Assembly (NCBI RefSeq): GCF_003968655.1 | Contig: NZ_RXYK01000011.1 | Location: forward strand, 1-64,000 | Source of the DNA: Chlorobium phaeovibrioides | GTDB lineage: Bacteria > Bacteroidota > Chlorobiia > Chlorobiales > Chlorobiaceae | Reading direction: 5' to 3' | Length of the DNA stretch: 64,000 nt | Part shown: in pieces, positions 20,932 through 30,069 of the stretch | Numbering within the stretch: the stretch's first letter is position 1 | Layout of the letters: every line of letters starts with the position of its first letter | The notes under the pieces: generated by a model | Databases searched by the model: none | Seen by the model: the letters and a program-made list of their open reading frames with translations, nothing else | What the model was told of the DNA's origin: nothing | Position numbers and translations under genes: made by a program

Positions 20932-22149
20932 ATGCAGGGCCGCAATCTAAACAGTACATCTGACACCATCTGGGAAAGCAACCACAGCAGTGAAGGCTAC
21001 AGGAAAAAACTGGCCCTTGTTGAAAACAACATACTGTTGAGCTGGGTTGAGGCTGAAGAGGATATCATCCTTGACATCATGGACCTCAACATGCTGCAGC
21101 AGGCCGTCAGAGATGCAAAACTTGAAACAACACCGGTCATACTGCTCTATGATCTCAGCCATATCGGCCGCATAACGCTCAAGTACAAACAGTCAATAGC
21201 TGATCTCATCTTCAATTGGAAATCGGGGATAGATCTCATAGTTTTTTTCAACATACCCGAACCCATTCGGATTCTGACAGAATCTTTTGCAGCTGTCGTC
21301 CCTGACACCATCCCTGTTCTTCAGGCAGGAAGTTATGACGAAGCTCTCTTTGCGGCACGGGCCCACAATGCCGGCAGTGCCTTGGTTCTCAATGGCGAAA
21401 GCACTCTTACGAATGAAGAGTCTGCCGCCAAAAACGAATTTCTTGCGGCTGTCGCAAGAATATCATGGATGGGTATGCTTGATCAGCATATTTCTATCCC
21501 TGCACACGAAAGCCGCGATCACTCTTACTTCAAAGCGCTGGAGGCCCTGCAGTCCGACCTCAGGATAAAAGAGAAAGAGAAAGAACGCGAACTTGATCAA
21601 CTCACAGCCAACCTTGAACAGCGAATAACACACATGGTGATAAAAATGAATGCACAAACCGAAATGAACAGAAAAGCCGGTCGTGACTCCGAAAAGGAAA
21701 TTGCAGAACTCAAATCCCGCATTGCCAGTCAGGACATTGAACTGACAAGAGTATCAACGGCAATCGCAGAAAAAACCACAGCCCTGCGCAACCTTCTCGA
21801 TCAGATTTACGCTCTGGAGATTGACCCGACACAGAAACGCCAGATGACCGATGCCTGCCTGAGCCTTATTGAAACGGAAACCATTGAAAAAAGGCTCAAC
21901 ATCGAGCTGACCGAATCCGATTCAGTCTTTCTCTCAAAGCTGCAGAAAAAGCATCCCAACCTCAACCAGCGGGAGCTTCGCATCAGCCTGCTTGTCAAAC
22001 TGAACTACGACACGCGCGAAATCGCCCGCTCCGTCGGTATTTCAACAAGAGGAATGGAGAGCATCCGCTACCGCATGCATAAAAAACTCGGTCTTGGGAA
22101 ACATCAGTCAATCAAGACCTATCTGTCCGACCTGGCAGTCACCATGTAA
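20932..22149 (+). CDS. Orphan regulator: STAS-like N-terminus, coiled coil, LuxR-like C-terminal HTH
   Basis: The 405-residue protein is not a known named regulator. Residues about 20-165 form an alternating alpha/beta domain (VILLYDLSHIGRITL, GIDLIVFFNIPEP), resembling STAS/SpoIIAA-like folds. Residues about 190-285 are heptad-rich and charged (KEKEKERELDQL, EIAELKSRI), a likely coiled coil. Residues about 340-400 carry LNQRELRISLLVKLNYDTREIARSVGIS followed by RGMESIRYRMHKKLGL, the LuxR-type HTH common in Bacteroidetes regulators. There is no signal peptide, membrane segment or receiver aspartate context, so the protein is probably cytoplasmic and acts as a dimer. The gene stands alone behind a long upstream region. 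Confidence 0.8.
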   Translation: MQGRNLNSTSDTIWESNHSSEGYRKKLALVENNILLSWVEAEEDIILDIMDLNMLQQAVRDAKLETTPVILLYDLSHIGRITLKYKQSIADLIFNWKSGIDLIVFFNIPEPIRILTESFAAVVPDTIPVLQAGSYDEALFAARAHNAGSALVLNGESTLTNEESAAKNEFLAAVARISWMGMLDQHISIPAHESRDHSYFKALEALQSDLRIKEKEKERELDQLTANLEQRITHMVIKMNAQTEMNRKAGRDSEKEIAELKSRIASQDIELTRVSTAIAEKTTALRNLLDQIYALEIDPTQKRQMTDACLSLIETETIEKRLNIELTESDSVFLSKLQKKHPNLNQRELRISLLVKLNYDTREIARSVGISTRGMESIRYRMHKKLGLGKHQSIKTYLSDLAVTM

Positions 22150-22164
22150 CAGCCTTAAGCAACT

Positions 22165-22211
22165 CTCCTCTCCCGCCATGCAGGCAGAGAGAGAAAGACA
22201 CGGGAGGGGAG
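22165..22211. terminator. Inverted repeat between convergent genes, possible bidirectional terminator
   Basis: CTCCTCTCCCG (22165-22175) pairs with CGGGAGGGGAG (22201-22211) with one G:T wobble, around a 25-base purine-rich loop. It fills the gap between the orphan regulator and the aldehyde dehydrogenase, which converge. Neither side has a U-tract, so intrinsic termination is doubtful. Confidence 0.35.
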
Positions 22212-22214
22212 AAG

Positions 22215-23588
22215 TCAGGCAATGCAGAGGCTTTTGATGTTGACAAACTCGCGTATGCCATAGCGGGCAAGTTCACGCCCATAACCAGATTGCTTTACCC
22301 CGCCGAATGGCAGCCTGGGGTCAGACTTGACCATACCGTTGATGAAACAGCTTCCCGCATCAAGCCTGTCTGCAATGGACAGCGCGCGCTCACGGCTGGA
22401 GGAAAAGACTGCTGAACCGAGTCCGAAAGGGGTATCATTGGCAATGCGGACCGCCTCATCATCGTCCTGCGCCTCAATCAGTGTGGCAACCGGCCCGAAC
22501 AACTCTTCGCTGTATGAAGCCATGCCGCGTTTCACTCCGGCAAGCAGGGTCGGTGGATAAAAATATCCTTTCCGTTCCGGAATCGTTCCGCCTGTGAGCA
22601 GCCGGGCTCCGCCCCGAACACTGCGCACAACCTGATCATGCAGCTGCAGGCGCAAATCTTCTCGGGCAATCGGCCCCACCTCCACTCCCGCTTCAAACGG
22701 GTCGCCCATGAGAGCACCCTGCATGCGTTTGAGGAGCAGTGTTTCAAATTCATCAACAACTGCGCTGTGAACAATGAACCGCTTGGCTGCAATGCAGCTC
22801 TGTCCGCTGTTCAGAAGGCGGGATGCAGCGCAGTGGTTCACCGCCGAGTCAATGTCGGCATCGTCAAGTACGATGTAGGGATCGCTGCCGCCAAGTTCCA
22901 GCACGCTGCGCTTCAATGCACGCCCCGCTTTTGTGGCAACAGCACGGCCCGCTTCCGTACTCCCGGTTACCGATACGGCACAGACCGATGGATGGTCAAT
23001 GATGAATCCTGTCAGCCGGTCAACATCGTCAAGATCAATATGAACTGCCCGGTAAAGATGTTCAGGAAATCCAGCCCTCCGCAGCAGGCTCTCCATGGCT
23101 ATGGATGATCCTGTCACATTGGGGGCGTGCTTGAGCAGAACGCCATTGCCGGCCATGATTGCAGGAACGGCAAAACGGAACACCTGCCAAAAGGGAAAGT
23201 TCCAGGGCATGACGCCAAGAACCAGCCCCATTGGCTCAAATTTCACCAGTCCCTGCATCCCGTCCACCTCAGTCTCTTCAGGCTGCAGAAACTGCTCGGC
23301 GTGAAGGGCGTAATAGTCGCATACCCAGGCAGATTTCTTTACCTCCGCCACAGCCTGCGAAAGCGGCTTGCCCATTTCAAGGCTTATCAGTTCAGCATGC
23401 CTGTCAGCCTCCTCGGTGAGCAGCGCCGAGAGGCGCTGCATGCATTCCCGACGGTATAGTGCATCCGTTTTGCGCCAGGTATGATAATGGCTGTCAGCAA
23501 GGGCAATAACCGCCCCAAGTTCTTCCTGGTTCATGGCAGGATAGCTTGCCAGAGGCTCTTCTGTCGATGGGTTGATGGTAGTAATCAT
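22215..23588 (-). CDS. NAD(P)-dependent aldehyde dehydrogenase, succinate-semialdehyde dehydrogenase-like
   Basis: The 457-residue protein is a full-length aldehyde dehydrogenase. It has the general-base Glu231 in ELGGSDPYIV, the nucleophile Cys265 in SGQSCIAAKRF, the SVTGSTEAGRAV Rossmann glycines, and the C-terminal PFGGVKQSGYGRE block. The NPSTEEPLASYP start and LGGSDPYIVLDDAD favour the GabD/YneI branch that oxidises succinate semialdehyde to succinate, but substrate cannot be proved by sequence. The gene stands alone, 109 bp downstream of the rsgA stop, and converges with the orphan regulator. Confidence 0.88.
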   Translation of the reverse strand: MITTINPSTEEPLASYPAMNQEELGAVIALADSHYHTWRKTDALYRRECMQRLSALLTEEADRHAELISLEMGKPLSQAVAEVKKSAWVCDYYALHAEQFLQPEETEVDGMQGLVKFEPMGLVLGVMPWNFPFWQVFRFAVPAIMAGNGVLLKHAPNVTGSSIAMESLLRRAGFPEHLYRAVHIDLDDVDRLTGFIIDHPSVCAVSVTGSTEAGRAVATKAGRALKRSVLELGGSDPYIVLDDADIDSAVNHCAASRLLNSGQSCIAAKRFIVHSAVVDEFETLLLKRMQGALMGDPFEAGVEVGPIAREDLRLQLHDQVVRSVRGGARLLTGGTIPERKGYFYPPTLLAGVKRGMASYSEELFGPVATLIEAQDDDEAVRIANDTPFGLGSAVFSSSRERALSIADRLDAGSCFINGMVKSDPRLPFGGVKQSGYGRELARYGIREFVNIKSLCIA

Positions 23589-23697
23589 AGGTAGAAGGGA
23601 ATTTCAAGAAGAAACAGGTAGTTGGTAAAACTGTAAAGTAGGGGATTTCATCCGTTTGAAAAAACCCAACTCTTCATTGCAGTCTCAAAAGACCATC

Positions 23698-24678
23698 TCA
23701 ATCATCCTCTTCGAGTGACTCAAGGAGCAGCAGATAGCTCTCGTAACGGGATGGCTGGATAAGACCGCTCTCCACAGCGTCCCGGACGGCACAACCGGGC
23801 TCAACGGTATGGGAGCATGAGGAGAAGGCGCACTCCGGCATAAAGGGAAGAAATTCACTGAAATAAAACCGGAGATTCTCCCTGCTGATGCCCGACAGAC
23901 TGAACTCCCGGATGCCCGGGGTATCAATGACACGCCCTCCCGAGGGCAGGGCAAGCATCACTGAGCGGCTTGTCGTATGCACCCCTTTGCCGGTCTTGAT
24001 GCTGGTTTCAGATGTTTTCAGCCGTTCTTCTCCAAGCAGGAGATTGATGATGGTTGATTTACCTACTCCTGAATGGCCGCTGAAAGCCGACACACTGCCG
24101 GCGAGAATATCGCGGAGTTCATCAATTCCTGTCCGCTCAAATGCACTGACATAACAGATGTGGCAACCAAGCCCTTCATAGAGCTGCATCACACCCCTCG
24201 CCGTACCATCCTCATCAAGGTCCATCTTGTTGACCACAATGACGGGATGAAGCTGCTCAGATTCCGCAAACACAAGGTAGCGGTCAATGAGCCGTTGGCT
24301 GAGTGGAGGCTCGAAGGCTGACACCACAACCACAAGCTGGTCAATATTGGCCGCAATGACCTGAATCTTCTCCCTGCTCCGGTTGCGGCGAAGGTCGCGT
24401 TTGCGGCAGAGCTGGCTTCGGCGCTTCTCTACCGACACGATAACCGCTTCCGGCATCTCCTTCCCGCTGACTGAATGACGAAGCTCCACCCTGTCGCCAA
24501 CAGCCACCAGCGACTCATCGTCATTGGCGGAACGGGTCGCGGAAACTGTCCGGCAGCGATACACCACCCCTCCGTCATCTTCCACGAGGTATGATGCCCC
24601 TGCAACTTCAACAACCATGCCGGACACCGCTTTTTCTTCCACTGCCGAAGATTTCGTTCCCATGTGGTGTTGTATCAC
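23698..24678 (-). CDS. rsgA: Small-ribosomal-subunit biogenesis GTPase RsgA
   Basis: RsgA matures the 30S subunit. The 326-residue protein has an N-terminal OB-fold (about 18-90) and a circularly permuted GTPase order: G4 NKMDLDE comes before G1 GHSGVGKS and G3 DTPGIREF. A C-terminal zinc knuckle follows (CAFSSCSHTVEPGC). The GTG at 24678 has GAGGGGA about 13 bases upstream; an ATG five codons later (24663) is possible. It begins 17 bp after the recG stop, so recG and rsgA are likely one operon. Confidence 0.95.
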   Translation of the reverse strand: MIQHHMGTKSSAVEEKAVSGMVVEVAGASYLVEDDGGVVYRCRTVSATRSANDDESLVAVGDRVELRHSVSGKEMPEAVIVSVEKRRSQLCRKRDLRRNRSREKIQVIAANIDQLVVVVSAFEPPLSQRLIDRYLVFAESEQLHPVIVVNKMDLDEDGTARGVMQLYEGLGCHICYVSAFERTGIDELRDILAGSVSAFSGHSGVGKSTIINLLLGEERLKTSETSIKTGKGVHTTSRSVMLALPSGGRVIDTPGIREFSLSGISRENLRFYFSEFLPFMPECAFSSCSHTVEPGCAVRDAVESGLIQPSRYESYLLLLESLEEDD

Positions 24679-24695
24679 TGTTTTGTTCTTCCCCT

Positions 24696-26813
24696 CTACC
24701 CTATATCCGCAAGAGTGTCCCGTTGATGCAGATGGCGCATATACCAGTCGCGAATCATCCGGTGCCCCGGCTCTCTCAGCTCTCCATCTTCGGCAACCAG
24801 ACTGAAGGCTGCCTCCCTGGCAGACTGCATGATATCAAAATCCCTCGTCAGATCAGCCATTTTTAATCCGCTGAGGGTCCCCGACTGCTCCTTGCCCAAA
24901 AGATTCCCCGCCCCCCGTATGGCGGCATCAATTTCCGAAATAACAAATCCATCGGTGGTGGAAGCCATGGCATCAAGCCGTTCTTTGCCATCAGAGGTCA
25001 GTTTTGCATAGAGCAGAAAGCAGCTTGAGGCTTGAGTGCCCCGGCCGACGCGTCCCCTCAACTGATGCAGTTGCGCAAGACCGAACCGCTCGGCATGCAT
25101 AATAACCATAACTGTAGCGTTCGCAACATCAACCCCGACCTCAATGACCGTCGTACCCACAAGAATATCAATCAAACCGCTGCGGAACTGCTCCATGACC
25201 ACCTCTTTCATATCAGGGGTCATCTGTCCATGAATGAGCCCGAGACGAAGGTCCGGGAAAACAGAAGCCGACAGCTCATCAAAACTCTCGACCGCCGCCT
25301 TAAGGTCCACCTTTTCAGACTCTTCAACCAGAGGATAGACAATATAGCCCTGCCGACCTGCCGCCACCTCGGCACGAAGGAACTCAAACACGCGCGGCTT
25401 ATCAGCCTCCTGCTGTACAAGAGTGCGAACCGGCTGTCTTCCGGTGGGCATTTCGCGGATGAGGGAAACATCAAGATCGCCGAACACCCCCATGGTGAGA
25501 GTCCGGGGAATGGGGGTTGCGGTCATGAGCAGAACATGCGGGTGCTGTGCTTTATCCTGCAAGGTTTTTCGCTGCAGAACGCCGAACCGGTGCTGTTCGT
25601 CAATGACCACCAGCCCCAGACTGTGAAAATCCACATCGTGCTGGAGCAGGGCATGGGTTCCCACCGCAATATGCACTCTTCCTTCCCGGAGCTCCATGAG
25701 CAGCGCCTCGCGAACCTTTTTTGGCTGACGGCCGGTCAAGAGACAGACCTGAATGCCCAGAGGCTCGAACAACCGCTTCATTCCAAGCCAGTGCTGCACG
25801 GCCAGAATTTCAGTAGGTGCCATAAAAACCGACTGCAGATTGTTGTCGGCGGCAAGCGCCATGGCGAACATGGCAACAATGGTTTTCCCCGATCCCACAT
25901 CACCCTGCACCAGCCGCTGCATAGGGCTCTCCCCTTTGAGGTCGCGATAAAGTTCACGGATTGCATTTTTCTGGGCGCCAGTCAACGAATAAGGCAGAGC
26001 TGCATGAAGGGCTGCAGTGAACTCACCCGAATGGCTGAATTGCACAGCCGTTCGGGTATGTCGAAGAGCGCGGCGGCGAAGCGCAAATGAGAGCTGTGCA
26101 TAAAACAGCTCAGTCCACTTCATCCTGTACTCCGCCATCTGGAGCCGTTCGGGAGAAGAGGGTTGATGAAGTTCACGATAGGCCTCTGAGAGCGGCATAA
26201 GACCATGGGCCTTCAGAATCCCGCTGCTGAGGTTCTCGGTGCCGCCCGGCTGCCGAATGTCAAAAGCGCGGGCAATAAGTCCCCGAAGCTGCCGGGAGGC
26301 GAGCCCCGAACGCTTCATTGCCTCGCTGGTTGGGTAGAGCGGAATGATTCTCCCAGTATTGAAAAGCTCCGCGTCACTCCCCTCTTTGTCTCCATCCGCG
26401 CCCTCTCTGCCGAGACGGTCGAAATCGGGATGCTGCATCTGCGCCTGCCGGCCAAAATAGCCAACTTTGCCATACACCGCCAGAATGTCGCCGGGAACAA
26501 TAGCACGGGAGAAATACCGGGCTCCTCTGAACCAGGTTAAATCCAGCACACCCGAACGGTCAGCCAGCTTTACCTTGAAACGCGCCATTCCCCGCCCCCC
26601 CTGCTCAATACCTGCAGAACGAACCGTCCCCACAACCGTCGCCATTTCGCCCATCCGAAGCCCCGCAATGCTGTTCATTGCCCGGCGGTCAAGGTAACGG
26701 CGCGGCCAGTAGTCAAAAAGATTTTCAAGGGAGCTGATGCCAGCCTCTTGGAGAATTTCAATTTTTTTGGGTCCAAGCCCCTTCAGGGCCTGCAGGGAAG
26801 AATTATCCTGCAT
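24696..26813 (-). CDS. recG: ATP-dependent DNA helicase RecG
   Basis: RecG remodels stalled replication forks and Holliday junctions. About 705 residues, normal length. The N-terminal wedge/OB domain contains LKGLGPKKIEIL and the OB strands; the helicase core has Walker A GDVGSGKTIVA, DEXQ-box DEQHRFGV, motif III MTATPIPRTL and motif VI LHQLRGRVGRG. ATG 26813 is used; a TTG two codons upstream (26819) is in frame. It is divergent from rpmE. Confidence 0.96.
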   Translation of the reverse strand: MQDNSSLQALKGLGPKKIEILQEAGISSLENLFDYWPRRYLDRRAMNSIAGLRMGEMATVVGTVRSAGIEQGGRGMARFKVKLADRSGVLDLTWFRGARYFSRAIVPGDILAVYGKVGYFGRQAQMQHPDFDRLGREGADGDKEGSDAELFNTGRIIPLYPTSEAMKRSGLASRQLRGLIARAFDIRQPGGTENLSSGILKAHGLMPLSEAYRELHQPSSPERLQMAEYRMKWTELFYAQLSFALRRRALRHTRTAVQFSHSGEFTAALHAALPYSLTGAQKNAIRELYRDLKGESPMQRLVQGDVGSGKTIVAMFAMALAADNNLQSVFMAPTEILAVQHWLGMKRLFEPLGIQVCLLTGRQPKKVREALLMELREGRVHIAVGTHALLQHDVDFHSLGLVVIDEQHRFGVLQRKTLQDKAQHPHVLLMTATPIPRTLTMGVFGDLDVSLIREMPTGRQPVRTLVQQEADKPRVFEFLRAEVAAGRQGYIVYPLVEESEKVDLKAAVESFDELSASVFPDLRLGLIHGQMTPDMKEVVMEQFRSGLIDILVGTTVIEVGVDVANATVMVIMHAERFGLAQLHQLRGRVGRGTQASSCFLLYAKLTSDGKERLDAMASTTDGFVISEIDAAIRGAGNLLGKEQSGTLSGLKMADLTRDFDIMQSAREAAFSLVAEDGELREPGHRMIRDWYMRHLHQRDTLADIG

Positions 26814-26824
26814 AGGCAATCAAA

Positions 26825-26853
26825 TTGTAACTGGACAGGAATTCTTGTATATT
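26825..26853 (+). promoter_or_regulatory. Sigma-70-type promoter for rpmE-frr
   Basis: TTGTAA (26825-26830), exactly 17 bases, then TATATT (26848-26853). The start of transcription would be near 26860, leaving about 60 bases of leader before rpmE. The same -35 hexamer and spacing occur upstream of parA. Confidence 0.6.
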
Positions 26854-26918
26854 AGCACCTTTCTTATTTTAATACCGGATACAACAAGTTTATTGTACGA
26901 TAAAGTCAACGAAAAGTC

Positions 26919-27146
26919 ATGAAACAAGATATTCATCCCAAGTACACCGAGGTTACCGTCAACTGCGCCAACTGCGGCAACACCTTTGTAACCCGTTCAA
27001 CACGGGACTCCATCAAGGTCGACATCTGCAGCAACTGCCATCCCTTCTACACAGGCAAGCAGACCCTTGTTGACACCGCCGGACGCGTCGACCGCTTCAA
27101 CAAGCGTTTCGCAAAATCGGCAGCATCACAGGCTCAGGCAAAATAA
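26919..27146 (+). CDS. rpmE: 50S ribosomal protein L31 (zinc-binding form)
   Basis: The 75-residue protein begins MKQDIHPKY and carries the zinc-ribbon cysteines CANCGNTF and [10 protein letters not shown]. It is therefore the C+ form, with four cysteines. The tail [11 protein letters not shown] is typical. It lies 49 bp before frr and is preceded by a good promoter; no Shine-Dalgarno is visible. Confidence 0.97.
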   Translation: MKQDIHPKYTEVTVNCANCGNTFVTRSTRDSIKVDICSNCHPFYTGKQTLVDTAGRVDRFNKRFAKSAASQAQAK

Positions 27147-27195
27147 AAGCGCCTGACGGTTTCAGCATAACAAGCACCAACCCACAGGATTCACC

Positions 27196-27756
27196 ATGAG
27201 TGTCAGAGAAGTCATTCAGAAAAACGAAGCCAAACTCAAGAAAACCATTGAGGCATTTCAGCATGAAATTGCTTCAATCCGGACAGGTAAGGCGACAACA
27301 GCCCTCCTTGACCGGGTCAAGGTAGAGGCTTACGGTCAGCTGATGCCCCTCAAACAGGTGGGTAATATCGGCGTAGCCGATGTTCACACACTTATGGTGC
27401 AGGTCTGGGACAAGGGAATGGTCGGCCCGGCTGAAAAAGCGATCAGGGACGCCAACCTCGGGCTCAACCCCGTGGCTGAAGGCCAGAGCATTCGGGTCTC
27501 CATCCCGCCTCTTACCGAAGAGCGAAGAAAAGAGTTCGTCAAACTCACCAGAAAGTTCGGTGAAGACTCAAAAGTATCACTCCGCAATCTCAGGCGCGAT
27601 ATGATACAGGAGATAGAAAAACTGGAAAAAGAGAAAACCATCGGCGAAGACGAAAAGAACCGAGGGAAAAAAGATGCTGACGAGCTTCTGCACAAATACG
27701 AAAAACAGATCAACGAGCTGATCAGTCATAAAGAAAAAGAGATCATGGAGGTGTAA
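27196..27756 (+). CDS. frr: Ribosome recycling factor
   Basis: RRF splits post-termination ribosomes with EF-G. The 186-residue protein has the family N-terminus, the IRTGKA..LLDRVKVEAYG block (about 31-49), the VQVWDK hinge region and the long charged C-terminal helix KLTRKFGEDSKVSLRNLRRD. It follows rpmE and its last 14 bases overlap the end of bchY on the other strand. Confidence 0.98.
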   Translation: MSVREVIQKNEAKLKKTIEAFQHEIASIRTGKATTALLDRVKVEAYGQLMPLKQVGNIGVADVHTLMVQVWDKGMVGPAEKAIRDANLGLNPVAEGQSIRVSIPPLTEERRKEFVKLTRKFGEDSKVSLRNLRRDMIQEIEKLEKEKTIGEDEKNRGKKDADELLHKYEKQINELISHKEKEIMEV

Positions 27757-29005
27757 GGGTATTGCGGTTTCCTGTAAAATACTCCTTCATCGCCCTGAAA
27801 CTCTCCTTCCCATTCAGCAGCCCGCTTATCATGCCCAGCACCGCAGCGGCCCCGGTCGCAAAAAAGAGCGGTCGGGCTGAAATGTTATTGGTATAATAAA
27901 TGGCCGCAATCCCCCTCTCCTTGGCAAAACTGTCAAGCGAAGTGGTGCCGATAACGAGGTCGGGCTTCAGGCGCACAACTGCCTCCATATCATCCTCAAG
28001 ATATTTCCTGTAGCAGATTTCCGTACCCAGCATGCTGAGCACCCGATGGTCGTCCTCGCCCAGCACAGTACGGGCTATTGAAGTTGATGCATAGGGCACT
28101 TCAAGCCCCGCTTCCAGCAGAAGACGGACAACCGGCAGTTCATTGCCCTCATACCCTGCAACAATCACTCTGCCGCTGAGCCCTCCGAACCGTCCCAGAA
28201 CCTCGCGAACCTTCTCCGACTCCTCAAGAGCCACCGCTTCAACGGCTGCGCTGTCAAGATCAAGCGCCGCTCCGATATCACGAATCCACTGCGCTGTTGC
28301 ATTGGCACCTATGGGGTTGCCGCCGATAATCTTCACCCCATGCTCCCTGAAGAGGTCAACCGTTTTTCCATAAAAGGGATGCAGTACGGCACATGCCTCA
28401 GCCTGGCCGGCATCAACATAGTCCTCAAGCGCCCTGCCCGGCAGTGTCACCACAGACTCTACCCCGATCTTCTGCAGAATGGTGCCTATGGTCATGGCGT
28501 CAAGCGGGAAGATCTCACCAAGAACAACCAGCGACTTGGGTTTGCGAGGCTCACCAAATGCACCGAACCGCTTCAGCAGGGTTGCTGCAGCAACATCTTT
28601 TGCCTCCGGATGGGTTCGGATCTGAAATGCCGGAAGCCGCACAAGCAGCACCTCTGCATTGCCAGCCTTCTTCGGCAGCAGCTCTTCGGCAATACCCGCG
28701 GTTTCAGCCACACAGGTGCTGACAACGGGAATAAAACGGATGGAGGGGTCACGGGCAATCTCCTCTATGGTACGGCGGAGATCATCAATCATGCTGCCCC
28801 CTGAAATCTGCACATTCATCAACTCGGGAGATACTATGGACTTGCGTGCTGCATAAAAATGCGAAACAAAGGTAAGTCCATACAGGCAGCCCTGATCGGC
28901 AGCAAGACATACCTGAACTCCGTCAATACGGGTCAGAACGCGCAGTCCCCCGAATGCAGGACACATGGACTGCGGATGAAGTGCGTTACATGCTTTTTTT
29001 TCCAT
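27743..29005 (-). CDS. bchY: Chlorophyllide a reductase subunit Y
   Basis: BchY with BchX and BchZ reduces ring B of chlorin intermediates in bacteriochlorophyll synthesis; the complex is nitrogenase-like. The 420-residue protein has the NifD/E-like fold and the N-terminal sequence CPAFGGLRVLTRI..GCLYGLTFVSHFYAARKS, with cysteines suited to the shared Fe-S cluster (Cys19, Cys40), and CVAETAGIAEELL for the third. No DXD or sugar motifs were seen. Its ATG lies inside the last codons of the upstream HU/SPOR gene (20-bp overlap), so translation is probably coupled. bchX and bchZ are not in the window. Confidence 0.93.
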   Translation of the reverse strand: MEKKACNALHPQSMCPAFGGLRVLTRIDGVQVCLAADQGCLYGLTFVSHFYAARKSIVSPELMNVQISGGSMIDDLRRTIEEIARDPSIRFIPVVSTCVAETAGIAEELLPKKAGNAEVLLVRLPAFQIRTHPEAKDVAAATLLKRFGAFGEPRKPKSLVVLGEIFPLDAMTIGTILQKIGVESVVTLPGRALEDYVDAGQAEACAVLHPFYGKTVDLFREHGVKIIGGNPIGANATAQWIRDIGAALDLDSAAVEAVALEESEKVREVLGRFGGLSGRVIVAGYEGNELPVVRLLLEAGLEVPYASTSIARTVLGEDDHRVLSMLGTEICYRKYLEDDMEAVVRLKPDLVIGTTSLDSFAKERGIAAIYYTNNISARPLFFATGAAAVLGMISGLLNGKESFRAMKEYFTGNRNTLTPP

Positions 29006-29951
29006 TCTTCAGAACCTGTTTTTTCACCTCCTGAATGTAAGGGACCGGAACGACAGTCTCCCCCAATGCCCTTACTGCAAGCCGTGCATCGTTTCTGTCG
29101 GCAAACCGCCCTGTCCTGATGCGCCAGTACTTCACCCCATTCGCATACGCAGGCCAGAGTGCTGCCTGGATTCCAGTGGAGTCAAGCCGGGCCACCTCAC
29201 GACGGGCCTTCATTTCGCTGGTATATGTAGCAAGAACAACCGTAAACTCCCCCGCCTCAAGAAGTGCCGGTTGTGCCGGTTCAGGAAGAACGGGTACCGG
29301 AGCAGCCACACTGTCGACCGAAACCGGAAGAGGAGATGCTGCAGGCAGTTCAGGCACAGAAACCGGCGGGCTGACCCGGAACATGAAAAGGAGAGCCATG
29401 GCTGAAACAACCGCAAAAACAACAGAAACAGCGACAATTTTGAGCATGGGAGATGTGCCGGGAGAAGCAGAGGCAACACGGTTCAAACCTTCATAATCGC
29501 TGTTAAGAACAGAGAGCAGACCCTCATCCGCAGTAAAGTCGAACCCTTTTCCGACAGCTCCGAAAGTTCCGAAACCGGCAAGATGAAGATCAAGCCGTTT
29601 CTTTCTGGCACGAGAAAATACCTGGCTGAGAGCTCCAGCCATGCGTTCTCCCTGTGCGGCATCGAGACGCATTCCCTCCATCGCCAGACGGAAAGTATCA
29701 TCTCCTCGGGAACGAGCTTTCCAGACAAGACTTTGGGCCGGAGGAGTGTAAAACCACCCCTCTTCGCCCCGATTCCTGCGGGGAGCAGCAGAGCCGGATG
29801 TGAATAGCCCAAGCCCCTTGACGCTGAGCCTTCGATGAAGAAGCAGCTCATGGCACATTGCGCCGGCAAACCCCTTCAGGAGATGTGAGGCGCCCGAGGC
29901 ATCGGTCTCCAGCAGTTCTGCCAATTCTGTTATGATGCTATGGTCTGTCAT
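28986..29951 (-). CDS. HU-like (CCDC81-type) and SPOR domain membrane protein
   Basis: Using ATG 29951 the protein has 321 residues; the frame extends 14 codons further upstream to 29993. Two HU/IHF-like segments are suggested in the N-terminal half (LKGFAGAMCHELLLHRRLSVKGLGLFTSG and RKKRLDLHLAGFGTFGAVGKG). A transmembrane helix at about 172-194 (IVAVSVVFAVVSAMALLFMF) and a Pro/Val-rich linker follow. The C-terminus is a SPOR domain (FTVVLATYTSEMKARREVARLDSTG..YWRIRTGRFADRNDA), which binds denuded glycan at the septum. HU-CCDC81/SPOR proteins are known in Bacteroidetes/Chlorobi and are proposed to link nucleoid and division. It overlaps bchY, so the two genes may form one transcript. Confidence 0.85.
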   Translation of the reverse strand: MTDHSIITELAELLETDASGASHLLKGFAGAMCHELLLHRRLSVKGLGLFTSGSAAPRRNRGEEGWFYTPPAQSLVWKARSRGDDTFRLAMEGMRLDAAQGERMAGALSQVFSRARKKRLDLHLAGFGTFGAVGKGFDFTADEGLLSVLNSDYEGLNRVASASPGTSPMLKIVAVSVVFAVVSAMALLFMFRVSPPVSVPELPAASPLPVSVDSVAAPVPVLPEPAQPALLEAGEFTVVLATYTSEMKARREVARLDSTGIQAALWPAYANGVKYWRIRTGRFADRNDARLAVRALGETVVPVPYIQEVKKQVLKNGKKSM

Positions 29952-30069
29952 GGGAACAAATATAACACTTCTGAACAATCCGTTGACAGGCAAAGGATGG
30001 AAGGACGGGAGATTTTTGCTTATTTAGTGAAAGTATCCCTTTTCAGCAACACTCTTCATTGTCCCAACC

